Notes: generated from the letters alone by a model not told the origin. A stretch of DNA of 64,000 nucleotides from Symbiodinium natans (GCA_905221605.1 CAJNDS010000336.1:447501-511500); one strand, 5' to 3'. Shown: positions 30,952 to 40,788, counted from the stretch's first letter. Translations and numbers: made by a program.

Positions 30952-32361
30952 CTACAAGCCTACAAGCTGATTTACCCCACTCCTCCTACTGCTGGACGAA
31001 GGACCTGTCGCGGTTGCGGTGGCATCGGCATTGCAGCTGTCAGATTCCTTTTCTTCGGCTTCATCGCAAGCATGAGCATCAGACTCATCCGCGATCTCAC
31101 ACCCGTGAAGTCCACTCTGCTGCTCTTGTTGTTGCTCATCGGCGACCTGAGCTTCAGACTGTTCAGACAAAGTGCCATGGGCTGGCCATGCCGAGCTGCG
31201 CCAGCAACACTGCACTAAGACAACCAACCAGGGTACAACCACAGCTATCAACATGCCAGCTAGCCCTAAACCCGGGTTGTTCACAACCAGCTCGACGAGC
31301 TCGTTAGAACCACAACTCGGCGCACGCTTTCAGCATAGCATCCACCTTACAGCCTTGCAACAACATGCTGCACAGAAGCAGGCAGAAGATTGCGACAGCT
31401 GGGATGACATTCCAGCTCGGGCGAACAAAGTTGATTGGGCTCGAGTTAGAGCTCAAGGCGCTTGCGAGGTTCAGCTCACTGAGCACAACCGCAATCTTCA
31501 AGGCCTGATACATGATGTCTCGCTGCTGTGGGAGGCAAACACGCCTTTCCAGGCGTCGCACTTGCTGCTTGAGGGCCAACTTTTGCTCCATGTCGGCAAA
31601 GGCTGCCCCAACACGATTGTAGTTGTCATTGCAATCCACAACTCCCAGCATAAACAACAAGCACAGAACCCTTTCTTTTGGCAAAGCTTTGGTACCTATG
31701 TCTGCAACATTCCTATGGGTGCTGATGCCCAAAACAGTCAAATAGTCTTGCTTGGTTAAACTCTGAACCCATAGCAATTTTCCATCAAGATGCCTTGTGG
31801 TCCTACCCCCTGACGGGTGAGCAGAGACTTCGCGCTTGTGGAATCAATGAAACTGTTTCGACACCAAATTCACTTTCACAGCTGGATAGGAAAACACTCT
31901 TCTGTGTTCGGGATGCTGTGGCAAGCACATGCCCATTCCATGACAGGACCGATGCACTTACAGACCGTCTTGTAGCCTTGTCACCGCTCCAGTCAGCATC
32001 GGTGAACAACTCAAGAATGTCACGCGGGCTGCCTTGAACCACTATGCCATCCCCACACTTTGTCTCTCCAAAGCTCAATCCAGAGTGCGGAGACGCATTC
32101 CTTGTCTTGTTGGCTTCGACATCTGTTGGGCTGGAGCCTTGTCCCGTTCTGGCTTCAGGGATGTGTGGCCCCAAATACGGCGCTCCTGTTTGCAGAAGCC
32201 TCTGCCTTCGAGCCAACGAGGCTTGTGGGCATTGGCGTTGCCTTGTCACGCCGACTGCTCATGCCGAGCAGCGTGCACAAACGCTGCACGTTTTTTGGGT
32301 GAGGTTGAGCGTGTAAGAACGCTTGAGAAATGACACAGTGTCCTCCGCATCCTTCAACCAA
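30952..32361 (-). pseudogene. Copia RNase H and C-terminal remnant (minus strand)
   Basis: RNase H motifs are clear: ELFTDADWSGDKATRRSVSA (about 32070-32130), SRTQKSVFLSSCESEF (Cys for Gly in SSGESE), then in another frame HLDGKLLWVQSLTKQDYLTV and HRNVADIGTKALPKERV (about 31650-31770). A deletion removes the third catalytic region. After RNase H the reading continues with a basic coiled coil (MEQKLALKQQVRRLERRV) and two hydrophobic segments, VIPAVAIFCLLLCSMLL (about 31350-31400) and MLIAVVVPWLVVLVQCCW (about 31190-31245). This parallels the extra C-terminal membrane region of the intact element. A dead copy. Confidence 0.7.
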
Positions 32362-33120
32362 TGCACGCTGCGATTCGACTTCTCACCTTTTCCTCTATGC
32401 ACTTCAACCGCTCACAGTGGCGGGTTGCAAAGACATCGTCAATGTGGAGAAGGAGGGCTGCGCAGGCACTGGCTCCATCTCTTTGCCCTGGCAAAAGCAT
32501 AACCAGACGATAGAACCTCTCTACTCCATCTACGACGACTTGGAACGGCCGTCAGTGTGCTTTGCTTAATCGTCAGATTGGCATCTGTCACTCGCTGTCG
32601 CCAGCGCAGCTGCTCCTGACAAGCACTAGTGTTGACCTGGGGTGTTTTTGAACCTCAAGGCAGCATGTCGGTCGAGGCTTCGAGGCTTGGCGCCTGTTGG
32701 CACCCTAGAACGTTGACCTTTAAGCCCCACAAACTCCGGCTCCTGCGCCTCCATGGCTGGCCAAAGCCGCCTCAGCGGCCATCGTTGCCTCCTTCTGTGT
32801 GCGTGGTCCGGGCTTGGGGCAGTTTGCCGCCCGGAAGCTGCTAAAGAGCAACCCTCTCATGACATCGGCGCAATTCTAGATTGGAGGTCGCCCTGCGGGT
32901 AACTTTCAATAGTCAGGGTAGACGGGGCACGAGGAGGGGAGCCGAAATTACTGTGGAGGCCCTTTCAAGCGCAGGTGAGCTTGGTGCTGTGTTTTGCTTT
33001 GTAGCTGGGGCCTTAGCATTGCGCAGTTTCTTGCTAGCGCCCGCTGCAAGAAGAATCTGGATTTTTTAAATCTGGATTGCACCTTTTGACGACGGCTTGC
33101 AGCTAGCAACAAGCTTTCTT
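32362..33120. other. Unrecognised stretch
   Basis: No recognised gene; open frames up to 80 codons. It marks the transition into the structure-rich 33-40 kb region. Confidence 0.35.
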
Positions 33121-33297
33121 GTTATTGGGAACGCCCGCTCCCAACCTTTGCTCAGCCTTTTCTTTCTAGATATTGAGAACGCCCGTTCTCAATCGCATTT
33201 AATTCCTTAAAGGCTGGGAACACCCGTTCCTTGATGTTGAGAACGCCCGTTCTCTTCCGCCTTAATTTCTTACGTTGGGAGCGCCCGCTCCCTTCCG
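33121..33297 (+). repeat. GCCC-loop hairpin cluster 1 (five hairpins)
   Basis: Five short hairpins of the form (TT)GRGARC-GCCC-GYTCYC(AA). Examples are a perfect 9-bp ATTGAGAAC/GTTCTCAAT near 33171-33192, a TTGAGAAC/GTTCTC copy near 33237, and GGGAGC/GCTCCC near 33277. Stem bases covary (A-T to G-C) while the loop stays GCCC (once ACCC). One copy has a single mismatch. Confidence 0.85.
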
Positions 33298-33328
33298 TTT
33301 AAGTCATTTTTGGTGTCTCTTGTACATT

Positions 33329-33365
33329 GTGCAGTACGGACAGCTTCGGCGTAAGGTATCTGCAC
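33329..33365 (+). ncRNA. 37-nt UUCG-capped structured element, copy 1
   Basis: Arms GTGCAGTAC and GTA(T)CTGCAC form a 9-bp stem with one bulged T around a core containing AGC-TTCG-GCG. Identical to copies 2 and 3 except C for T at position 13. The conservation continues about 30 nt downstream (TTGCAAGTGCGAATT, GTTTTACC). It lies about 35-45 nt downstream of a GCCC-loop hairpin. Transcription is not shown; ncRNA type is an inference from the structure. Confidence 0.55.
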
Positions 33366-33540
33366 GATGTTGCAAGTGCGAATTGGTTTTACCAAACCCT
33401 TTAACTTTGCGGTGCATGTGAAGATAGGAGCATGTTTTTGCCGCAGTTTGAGATCAATGTTTATCTTTTGAACGCCGTGCATCATTCTCGACTGGCCCAA
33501 ACTGCACTCGTCAGGCCCACCCGGCCGAGGGCACTAAATG

Positions 33541-34260
33541 TTGCTTGTGTTGATTTTGCTGTTGTGGACGGGGAAGGTGGGTGATGTTTGTTTGTGCGCT
33601 TCCCTTGGTTAGTAAGAGCGAGAACGCCAAGGAAGTGCTTTGCGCATTGCGCTGGCCTTTGTCTGCTAGTAAGAGCGAGAACGCAGCAAAGGTTAGCTTT
33701 GAATAACTGCCCTACACCCAGCAGCAAGCCTGCCTCTCCCACCCGTGCAGCGTATCAACTCTTTGCAGCAGTGGAAAGTGCCACGCCCCCTAGCTAGTAC
33801 GAGCCTTGCCGCCAGGTACCCGCACATGCGCAGACTGGTGTTGATTTGCCGTCGTGGACGGGGAAGGTGGGTGTTTGTTTGTTTGTGCGCTTCCCTTGGT
33901 TAGTAAGAGCGAGAACGCCAAGGAAGTGCTTTGCGCATTGCGCTGGCCTTTGTCTGCTAGTAAGAGCGAGAACGCAGCAAAGGTTAGGCCTTTGATGCAT
34001 CCAGTTCGCGTGCGGTGGCTGTGCTGCTTGCTGTGTGGCTATACCAGCCACTGCATGCGTGAGGGCTGTGCTGCTCACTGTGTGGCTTACACCAGCCCTT
34101 TGCCTGTTGATGCGACTAACTGCCCTACACCCAGCAGCAAGCCTGCCTCTCCCACCCGTGCAGCGTATCAACTCTTTGCAACAGTGGAGTGCGCTTAGTG
34201 CAATTGCCACGCCCCCTAGCTAGCACGAGCCTTGCCACCAGGTGCCCGCACATGCACAGG
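33541..34260 (+). repeat. Imperfect tandem duplication of a ~300-420 bp unit
   Basis: Copy 1 (33541-33833) and copy 2 (33838-34260) share the order: GTTGATTT..GTGGACGGGGAAGGTG, AAGAGCGAGAACGCCAAGG, AAGAGCGAGAACGCAGCAAAGG, then CTGCCCTACACCCAGC to CGCACATGC. Copy 2 carries an extra ~110 bp. The first part recurs a third time at 39605-39770. Confidence 0.85.
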
Positions 34261-34775
34261 CTCGAGGTGCACAGGCCCGTCCGGGGCAGGCGTGGCTGTA
34301 GGTGCCTGCACATGCGCAGGCTCAAGGTGCGCAGGCCCCTCCCGGTCAGGCGTGCTTGCAGGTGCCAGCACAAGCACAGGCTCAAGGTGCACAGACCCTT
34401 CCGGGTCAGGCGTGCTTGCAGGTGCCCGCACAGGCTCGAGGTGCACAGGCCCCTCCGGATCGGCGTGCTTGCAGGTGCCTGCAAATGCACAGGCTCAAGG
34501 TGCACAGGCCCTTCCGGGTCAGGCGTGCTTGCAGGTGCCCGCACATGCGCAGGCTCAAGGTGCACAGGCCCTTCCGGGTCAGGCGTGCTTACAGGTGCCA
34601 GCAAAGGCACAGGCTCAAGGGGCACAGGCCCTTCCGGGTCAGGCGTGCTCGCAGGTGCCAACACACTCAGGCCCTTCCGGGTCAGGCGTGCTCGCAAGTG
34701 TCCGCAAATGTACAGGTTCAAGCTGCGCAGGCCCTTCCTGGTCAGGCGTGTTTGCAGGTGCAGGTGCCCAGGTCC
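34238..34775 (+). repeat. 60-bp minisatellite, about 8.5 units
   Basis: The unit runs CAGGTGCCCGCACATGCGCA then GGCTCAAGGTGCACAGGCCC then TTCCGGGTCAGGCGTGCTTG. Because 60 is a multiple of 3 and the unit lacks stops, long 20-aa-repeat frames appear on both strands (up to 268 codons). These are most likely not genes. Confidence 0.95.
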
Positions 34776-35540
34776 ATGCCCAGGTCCACACACTGCGCAA
34801 ACCTCATGCGTCTGTGTGAGTCGCAATTCATGCGGCTGTGTGAGACGCAACTCTACACGTTGTCCTGCGTTTTGGGTGTAGGAGGGCTCAGGATCGCACT
34901 GTTGAGGTCTGCTGGCCGCTCCCCAAACCAAAGGCGATTAACAACCGAACGGTCTGGCCAGTCGGTGCAAGCGTGCTGGGTGTAGTGTTAAACTGTCCTT
35001 TAGTAGCATTCCCTTTCCTCAAAATGCTCCCTTACATCCACTTGCCTATTATGCACCTAGCGCTGCGGGGCTCCGCGAAGGCGTCTTGTTGATCAGCCTG
35101 GCGGGCTCGTCTGTGTGCAGCTCTGTGCGTGGTGGCAGCCGGCGGGTGTGCAGGAGTCTGCATTTAGGGTTTGGTTTGCTGCTTAGGTTTCTGGTCTGCC
35201 CCTCACCCTTGTGACAGTGCTAGTCGCAGCATAGGGCGGAGGCATCGTCCGGTTTCTGCTGGAAAAGTGCCTGGAACAACCGGCAGGAACAAGCCTGTTC
35301 ATGCTGGAGGGGTGCCTGGCGGGGGCACTCCTTGCCACAAGCGCGTCATCGCTGTAATCGGCCTGTAATCCGGCGCGGCCCTGTTAACAAACGCCATGGC
35401 TCATGGACAGCGCCACCCCCTTAGAGTGCCGGATACAACGGACATCTGTTGGTCTATCTTGCGCAGCACGATGGACACACCTTGCTCGTTACGGCTTCTG
35501 CGATAAGGGAGTAAGCTTCTCAAACTGATGCCTAGGTCTT
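34776..35540. other. Unrecognised stretch between minisatellites
   Basis: No gene or repeat recognised. A CTGTGTGAG-type direct repeat at 34811-34845 is a minor feature. Confidence 0.4.
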
Positions 35541-36098
35541 CTCCAGAAGGCCCAGAATGATTAGGCGCCTCCGGAAGGCCCAGAAGTGCTTTGGCCTATC
35601 AAACTGTTGCCTAAACCCTCCCGGAAGGCTCAGAAGTGATTAGGCCTCTCAAACTGCTGCCTGAAACTTCTCCGGAAGGCCCAGCAGTGGGTCGGCCTCT
35701 CCAACTGCTGCCTAAAAATTTTCCTGAAGGCCCAGCAGTGAGTAGACCTCTCAAACTGATGCCTCAAACATCTTCTGAAGGCCCAGAAATGATTAGGCCT
35801 CTCAAACTGCTGTCCCAACAGTTGCCTGAAGGCCCAGAAGTGATTAGGCTTTTCAAACTGCTGCCTCAACCTTCCCTGGAAGGCTCTGCAGTGATTAGGC
35901 CTCTCAAACGGCTGCCTAAAACTTCTCCGGAAGGCCCAGCAGTGAGTAGACCTCTCAAACTGCTGCCTAAAACTTCTCCAGAAGGCCCAGAAGTGATTAG
36001 GCCCCGCAAGCGGCTGCCGGAGCCTTCGCCAGCAGGCCCAGAAGGGATGTGAAGAACTGCTGCTTCAACCTTCTCCAGCAGGCCCAGAAGTGACTAGG
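35541..36098 (+). repeat. 51-bp minisatellite, about 11 units
   Basis: The unit contains GAAGGCCCAGAAGTGATTAG then GCCTCTCAAACTGCTGCCTA and AAACTTCTCCG. 51 bp equals 17 codons, so both strands show 17-aa-repeat frames (138 codons plus, 79 codons minus). Repeat-derived rather than convincing genes. Confidence 0.95.
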
Positions 36099-36167
36099 CC
36101 TAGCACTTTGCTGTGGGTCCCGCATCAGGTGTAGTCACGGGGTAAACCTGCTTGAAGTGCTCTCCAC

Positions 36168-36321
36168 AAAAAATCGGCCGCTGCGCGGGGCTCCGAGTTT
36201 TAAGGCCCCTTGACTCTCACACTTGACGTGCGGTTGGCTGCAGACCGTTAAGCAGCCTTGGGGGCCTTAAACTGTCTTTGGGGCTCTTGTGCCGTCTCAA
36301 AAATCGGCCGCTGCGCGGGGC
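36168..36321 (+). repeat. 24-bp direct repeat pair
   Basis: AAAATCGGCCGCTGCGCGGG(GCT) occurs at about 36170-36193 and again at 36298-36321. Confidence 0.9.
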
Positions 36322-36957
36322 TGTAAGAATATGGCCTCTTGCAAGCAGCGCTTCAGGCCCGCCCTATGGCCATGATTTCGAGCCTCAAAACTTTCGGCGC
36401 AAACACAAGGAGCCTCCAAATAGGGTACTCCCCTAATAGCTATGTGAGGACGCCCGGACTCACACAGCGCCGACGGCAGCCTCGTGTAGCCACACCAGCC
36501 CCTTGCCAGCCCCCGCTCGCCGGGGGGGGAGGGGGCGCCTCTTCTGGCGCTCTGTGTGCATTGTGCCTGTTTTCAGTGTGCTTGCAACTTCCTTGCCAAC
36601 CCAAAAAAGAGTCCTGAGTGCTATTGCTACGGCCCTGGCGCTTGTGTGGGGACTGTCTCTACGGACGCGTTGAGCAGTTTAGGTGACGGAGGTTCCTTGC
36701 CTTACGGCCTACCCATACTTTCGCTTAATGTCTGTTCCAGACGTGGCGCAGCATTGCTATGGGTGACGGGCAGCTGAGTGATTGGTGCCGGTAGGTTCAT
36801 GTTTGCATTGGTCTCACCTCGCTGGCCTTGCGATAAGTTGTCTTGCAATAAGGGCCTCTGCGCTAGCGGTTGCTTCTTTGTAGTCACGACCTCTTTTTCG
36901 CTCGCTGGCTTGTACAGTTTGGCTCTCAAAGCAGATGTCCTTTCGACCCACAAGAAC

Positions 36958-36992
36958 GGCCTACTGTGCTGCTGATGTAGTAAAGAGGCGTC
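36958..36992 (+). repeat. Dispersed CTGTGCTGCTGATG motif, copy 1
   Basis: CCTACTGTGCTGCTGATGTA then GTAAAGAGGCG; close copies at 39561-39590 and 40088-40120. It is followed by an A11 run. The surrounding 36322-37690 has no recognised gene. Confidence 0.6.
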
Positions 36993-37689
36993 AGTCCAAA
37001 AAAAAAAATTCTTAAAGATCAGGTTGGTGTGCAAGCTGGTGCAGCTTGCGGGCGTTCCAAACTTGAATTCTGCCGCAAGTTAACGCAGCAGTTCCATTTC
37101 TGGTTCTCGGCTTGCGGCAGGTTGTGACGCGTGTAGCTTTTCACTTCCACGGCGTCAAAAACAGATTTTAGGTTGGCTTGTGGCTGCTGGTTTGCTTTGA
37201 TGTTGAAGTTAGTTGTTCTGTAAACCTGGTTAGCCACCAGCAGGACTTTGGATTTCAAACACAAGCCGCTTAGAGAAGCTTAAAATCCGGACTGCGGACT
37301 TTGGACTGCAACTCCGGTCTGGAATTTTGACTTGGTTTGGAATCAAGTCTGTAAACTGGCCAGGAAGCACAGATCTAAGAAGGTGGACAAAGAAGTGCAA
37401 GATAAATTGATTTAGCTTAACCTTTGTGGCAATGCCAGCAATCTGAAACGCTTCCGTAACCCCTTTGGCGGTTTGCCTTTGCTGGAAACCCTACTGGCAG
37501 GTAGCGGCCCCCTCTGGAAGCTGGACTGGAGGCGTAGAAGTGCTCTGTTTTGTGTTTGCTTTGTCGCTGAAGCTCCTTAGCACGCTTAGTTTTTGTTGTG
37601 TGCACTGACTATGGGTACGCCTGCTCCCAACTGCTCAAGGTGACGTCAAGAGCCTTCAGTTGTCCTGTTGCCTGTCTAATTTACTAGTC

Positions 37690-37895
37690 GAGATTGAGAA
37701 CGCCCGTTCTCTTTCTCTGACGTTTCTCTTTCTTGCTCTACTAGCCGAGATTGAGAACGCCCGTTCTCACGTTTCCTTTACGTTCTTGTCCTTTCTTAAA
37801 GTTGGGAACGCCCGTTCCCTTCCTTTACTTTCAGATGAAGAACGCCCGTTCTCTTTCCTTTTTAATTCTTTAAGTTGGGAACGCCCGTTCCCTTC
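37690..37895 (+). repeat. GCCC-loop hairpin cluster 2 (five hairpins)
   Basis: ATTGAGAAC-GCCC-GTTCTC (two), GGGAAC-GCCC-GTTCCC (two) and AGAAC-GCCC-GTTCTC, spaced 30-60 nt apart. Stem types GAGAAC and GGGAAC alternate with matching complements. Confidence 0.88.
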
Positions 37896-37928
37896 CTTTG
37901 CACCTTTAGCAATTTTGTCTGGCGTACT

Positions 37929-37965
37929 GTGCAGTACGGATAGCTTCGGCGTAAGGTATCTGCAC
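37929..37965 (+). ncRNA. 37-nt UUCG-capped structured element, copy 2
   Basis: Same 37 nt as copy 3. It follows the last GGGAAC hairpin of cluster 2 by about 40 nt. The downstream conservation is weaker here (TCGCAAGATCGAATTAG). Confidence 0.55.
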
Positions 37966-38085
37966 CTTGTCGCAAGATCGAATTAGCAATATCGATGGAA
38001 GCGCATTTCAGTGTCTTGCTGACTTCATGTCAGGCCACCTCACTGAGTATGACGCTCTCTTTGCCAGAACACCACATTAAACTTT

Positions 38086-38108
38086 TGTTGGGAACGCCCG
38101 TTCCCTTC
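38086..38108 (+). repeat. GCCC-loop hairpin, single copy
   Basis: TTGGGAAC-GCCC-GTTCCC followed by TTCC, as in the terminal hairpins of clusters 1 and 2. Confidence 0.85.
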
Positions 38109-38145
38109 CGCAAGAACATAGTTTCTTTGGGTTTCTTGCGCGTCT

Positions 38146-38182
38146 GTGCAGTACGGATAGCTTCGGCGTAAGGTATCTGCAC
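38146..38182 (+). ncRNA. 37-nt UUCG-capped structured element, copy 3
   Basis: Identical to copy 2 over all 37 nt. It is followed by TGCTGCAAGTGCGAATTAGT like copy 1, and preceded by the single GGGAAC hairpin about 40 nt upstream. Confidence 0.55.
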
Positions 38183-38214
38183 TATGCTGCAAGTGCGAAT
38201 TAGTTTTACCTTAC

Positions 38215-38600
38215 CAATAATAATATTGTTCTCTCTTCACATAATAATACTTCATGGGCGTACCTGTCAAGATAAGACGCAAAAGCCCACAATAAATTTA
38301 ATATGGAAATCATGCGTCTTTCATCCTTATATTTCCATTATAAATTTATTGGGCTTTTAGTACTCTTTTCTCTTCTTAACGGGCGTGAATACAAGAATTA
38401 TTGATGGACGCCCTAATAATATAATAAGAAGAGAAAAGACCATATAATTTAGTATTATTAACCGGGCAAAATAATAAGTCCTTATAAGCCCGGAAAAATA
38501 GTATTACTTCGTTCATATAATATTAGGGGGTTTTCACGCTTCATTGCATTACATTGTAAAACCCCCCACATATTATTATTCACTTCGTAGTTATATTAAG
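38215..38600. repeat. AT-rich foldback island
   Basis: Sharp drop in GC relative to both flanks. Contains successive long inverted repeats: AAAAGCCC..ATAAATTTA (38281-38309) with 38332-38358; CTTTTCTCTTCTTA (38365-38378) with its exact complement at 38425-38438, enclosing GGGCGT/ACGCCC; CCGGGC (38462) / GCCCGG (38488); GGGGGTTTT (38526-38534) / AAAACCCCC (38558-38566). No open frame. Organelle-derived or mobile foldback DNA are possible readings. Confidence 0.75.
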
Positions 38601-38769
38601 AGAGCGTAGAGAACGTAAGTACACTACCGCATACAATTCTGAGCACAAGTGCAAATTCCACTACGACTTCAAAGTACAATGTCGTATACGATTCTGAATA
38701 CCAACGGTTTCGAAGTACAATATCGAGTCGGTTCTGGGTACAAGTGCATCTACGACTTCAACATGTAAT

Positions 38770-39170
38770 CGGCTTGGAATCGTACCTGAAATCGTACTTT
38801 TGCAAGGGAAAGTACAATTTCAGGTACAACTCCGGGCGCGAGTCCAAGTGCGATTGCAAGTGCTGGAATCGTACTTGGAATCGTACCTGAAATCGTACTT
38901 TTGCAAGGGAAAATACAAATATCAGGTACGATTCCAAGCACGGTTCCAAGTACGATTCCAAGTACGATTTCAAACGTACTTGCAATCGTACTTGGAATCC
39001 TACCTGAAATCATACTTTTGCAAGGGAAAGTACAACTTCAGGTACGATTCCAAGTGCGAGTCCAAGTACGATTCCAAGTACGATTCCAAGTACTGGAATC
39101 GTACTTGGAACTGTACCTGAAATCGTACTTCTGCAAGGGGAAGAACACTTTCAGGCACAATTCCAAGTAC
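38770..39170. repeat. Tandem array of four ~60-nt hairpins
   Basis: Units at about 38773-38832, 38875-38935, 38991-39050 and 39104-39163. Each has GGAATCGTACCTGAAATCGT pairing with the complementary TACAATTTCAGGTAC-type arm across a TTGCAAGGG loop. Spacers are made of GTACGATTCCAA words. Frames of 75-146 codons here are repeat-derived. Confidence 0.85.
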
Positions 39171-39289
39171 GATTCCAAGTACGATTCCGGTTACGGTTCC
39201 AGCACGGTCTCCGAACCAGATCGTATGAAAAATGAACCCTACTTCAAGATCGTATATGAAACTGTAGTTTACTTTGGGATCGTATCCCG

Positions 39290-39402
39290 AACCCTAATTC
39301 AGGGGGGATCAGGGGGGTTCAGGGGGTTCAGGGGGGTTTAGGGGGTTTAGGGGGGTTTAGGGGGGTTTAGGGGGGTTTAGGGGTTTAGGGGGTTCAGCAG
39401 AT
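39290..39402 (+). repeat. G-rich telomere-like variant array
   Basis: GGGGGGTTCA and GGGGGGTTTA units, a variant of TTTAGGG. One of only a few such patches between 12.8 and 53.8 kb. Confidence 0.85.
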
Positions 39403-39604
39403 GCCGCAGGTCCTCAGGTCCCCATTGCAGCGCAGACCGCCGTGGGTTTGTGCCAGGCGTCCCAGGTTCAGCAGGTGGCAGGTCCTCAGGTCCCTATTGC
39501 AGCATAGACCACTGCAGTACCCGTTGCTGCCAGGCGATTTGGTTCGTTGCCTCGGTGAGAGCCTATTGTGCTGCTGACGTGGTAAGAAGCACCCGTTTCA
39601 AAAA

Positions 39605-39770
39605 AAGCGCTGAGATGTTGCTTGCGTTGGTCGTGGGCGGGGGGTGTTTGTTTGTTTTCGCGCTTCCCTTGCTTAATAAGAGCGAGAACGCTGAGGAAGC
39701 GCTTTTGCGCAGAGCGCGGGCCTTTGCTTGCTTGCTTACTAAAAAGAGCGAGAACGCAGCAAAGGTGTGT
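39605..39770 (+). repeat. Third copy of the 33.5-kb repeat
   Basis: GTCGTGGGCGGGGGGTG, CGCGCTTCCCTTG, AAGAGCGAGAACGC twice and CAGCAAAGGT, matching 33545-33695 and 33842-33990 with moderate divergence. Confidence 0.8.
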
Positions 39771-40334
39771 GCCAGTTCGCGTACAGTGGCTGTGCTGCTG
39801 GAGCTTGGGACGCCTGGTACAAGACCCACAGGAATGAGAAGGACCTGGGCGAGGGTGGCATGGGGTGGTTTTGATTTAGCTAAATAGTTCGGCATTTTGC
39901 GAACCGCACTCTGTGCTGTTTTCAACACAGCAACTGCTGTGCTGGTCTACCTCGATTTTTTTGCGTTCTGACAGGGCCGTTTCACCGTAGGTTGCTTCGC
40001 TTTCTCTTGGGTGTGGTGTGTTGTTTTGTTTTGCTGTGTTGCTCCTCCAACGAGCAGTCTGACCATCTCACCTCGTCGCAATAGACCGGCCCACTGTGCT
40101 GCTGATGTGGAAAAGCGACGTCCGATTTGAGAAAAAGTTTTCTATTTGTGGTTTTCCTTGGTGTGCGCTTCTTTCCGCTGCAATTGCGTTTTCCTGAGGT
40201 CGCAGCTTGGAGTTGCCTCCTCACACGCCTTCCAGATGCATGATCCACCCTGGGCAGCCCTGGGGGCTTGGGGGGCTTGGGTCTCTGACGCTTCAGCCTA
40301 GGTCGAACTGCACCAAGAAAATTGCAATAGACTC

Positions 40335-40388
40335 CTAAACCCTAAACCCTAAACCCGAAACCCCCAAACCCCCAAACCCCCAAACCGT
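40335..40388 (-). repeat. Short CCCTAAA/CCCCAAA array
   Basis: Three CCCTAAA units followed by CCCCCAAA variants. The rest of 39771-40486 holds no recognised gene. Confidence 0.85.
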
Positions 40389-40486
40389 CTGGCAAAAGTC
40401 CGATCTTTGCGCCTCTTTGGGATTGCGTGAGGTTGAATAAACACTGAGAGCGACCGGGAGTCTAAGGGAGATGGGAGGCTGTCAAG

Positions 40487-40665
40487 CCACCATTCCCACC
40501 ATTTCCCACCATGACCCGTCTTTGCCAAATTCCCACCATTCCCACCACCACCCTTGCCGACCATGACCCACGATTCCCCACCATCACACATCATTGTCCA
40601 CCACTGCCCACCATCACTACCGACACCCACCATTTCCCACCATTCCCACCATTCCCCGCCATGTC
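40487..40665 (+). repeat. Simple repeat (CCCACCATT-type)
   Basis: Imperfect CCCACCATTC / CCACCATGAC units over about 180 bp. Confidence 0.85.
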
Positions 40666-40788
40666 AAGTATGCGACAGCTGACCCTTCGTAGGTCACAAC
40701 CTGCTCACAGTGGAGGTTAGCTGTTCACACGTCGGTCCAAGAGGTAGCGTGGATTTGTCAGTTTTAGCTGTGGCGACAGGGAGATGCA

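Noticed and set aside
34125-34985. Frames of 195-268 codons on both strands
   Set aside because: Produced by the 60-bp minisatellite, whose unit has no stop and is a multiple of three. No natural domain at either end.
35630-36052. 17-residue repeat frames on both strands
   Set aside because: Produced by the 51-bp minisatellite.
33000-40300. Search for mitochondrial or plastid genes in the structured-repeat region
   Set aside because: No cox, cob, rRNA, psa/psb or other organelle gene fragment was recognised; organelle origin remains only a hypothesis.
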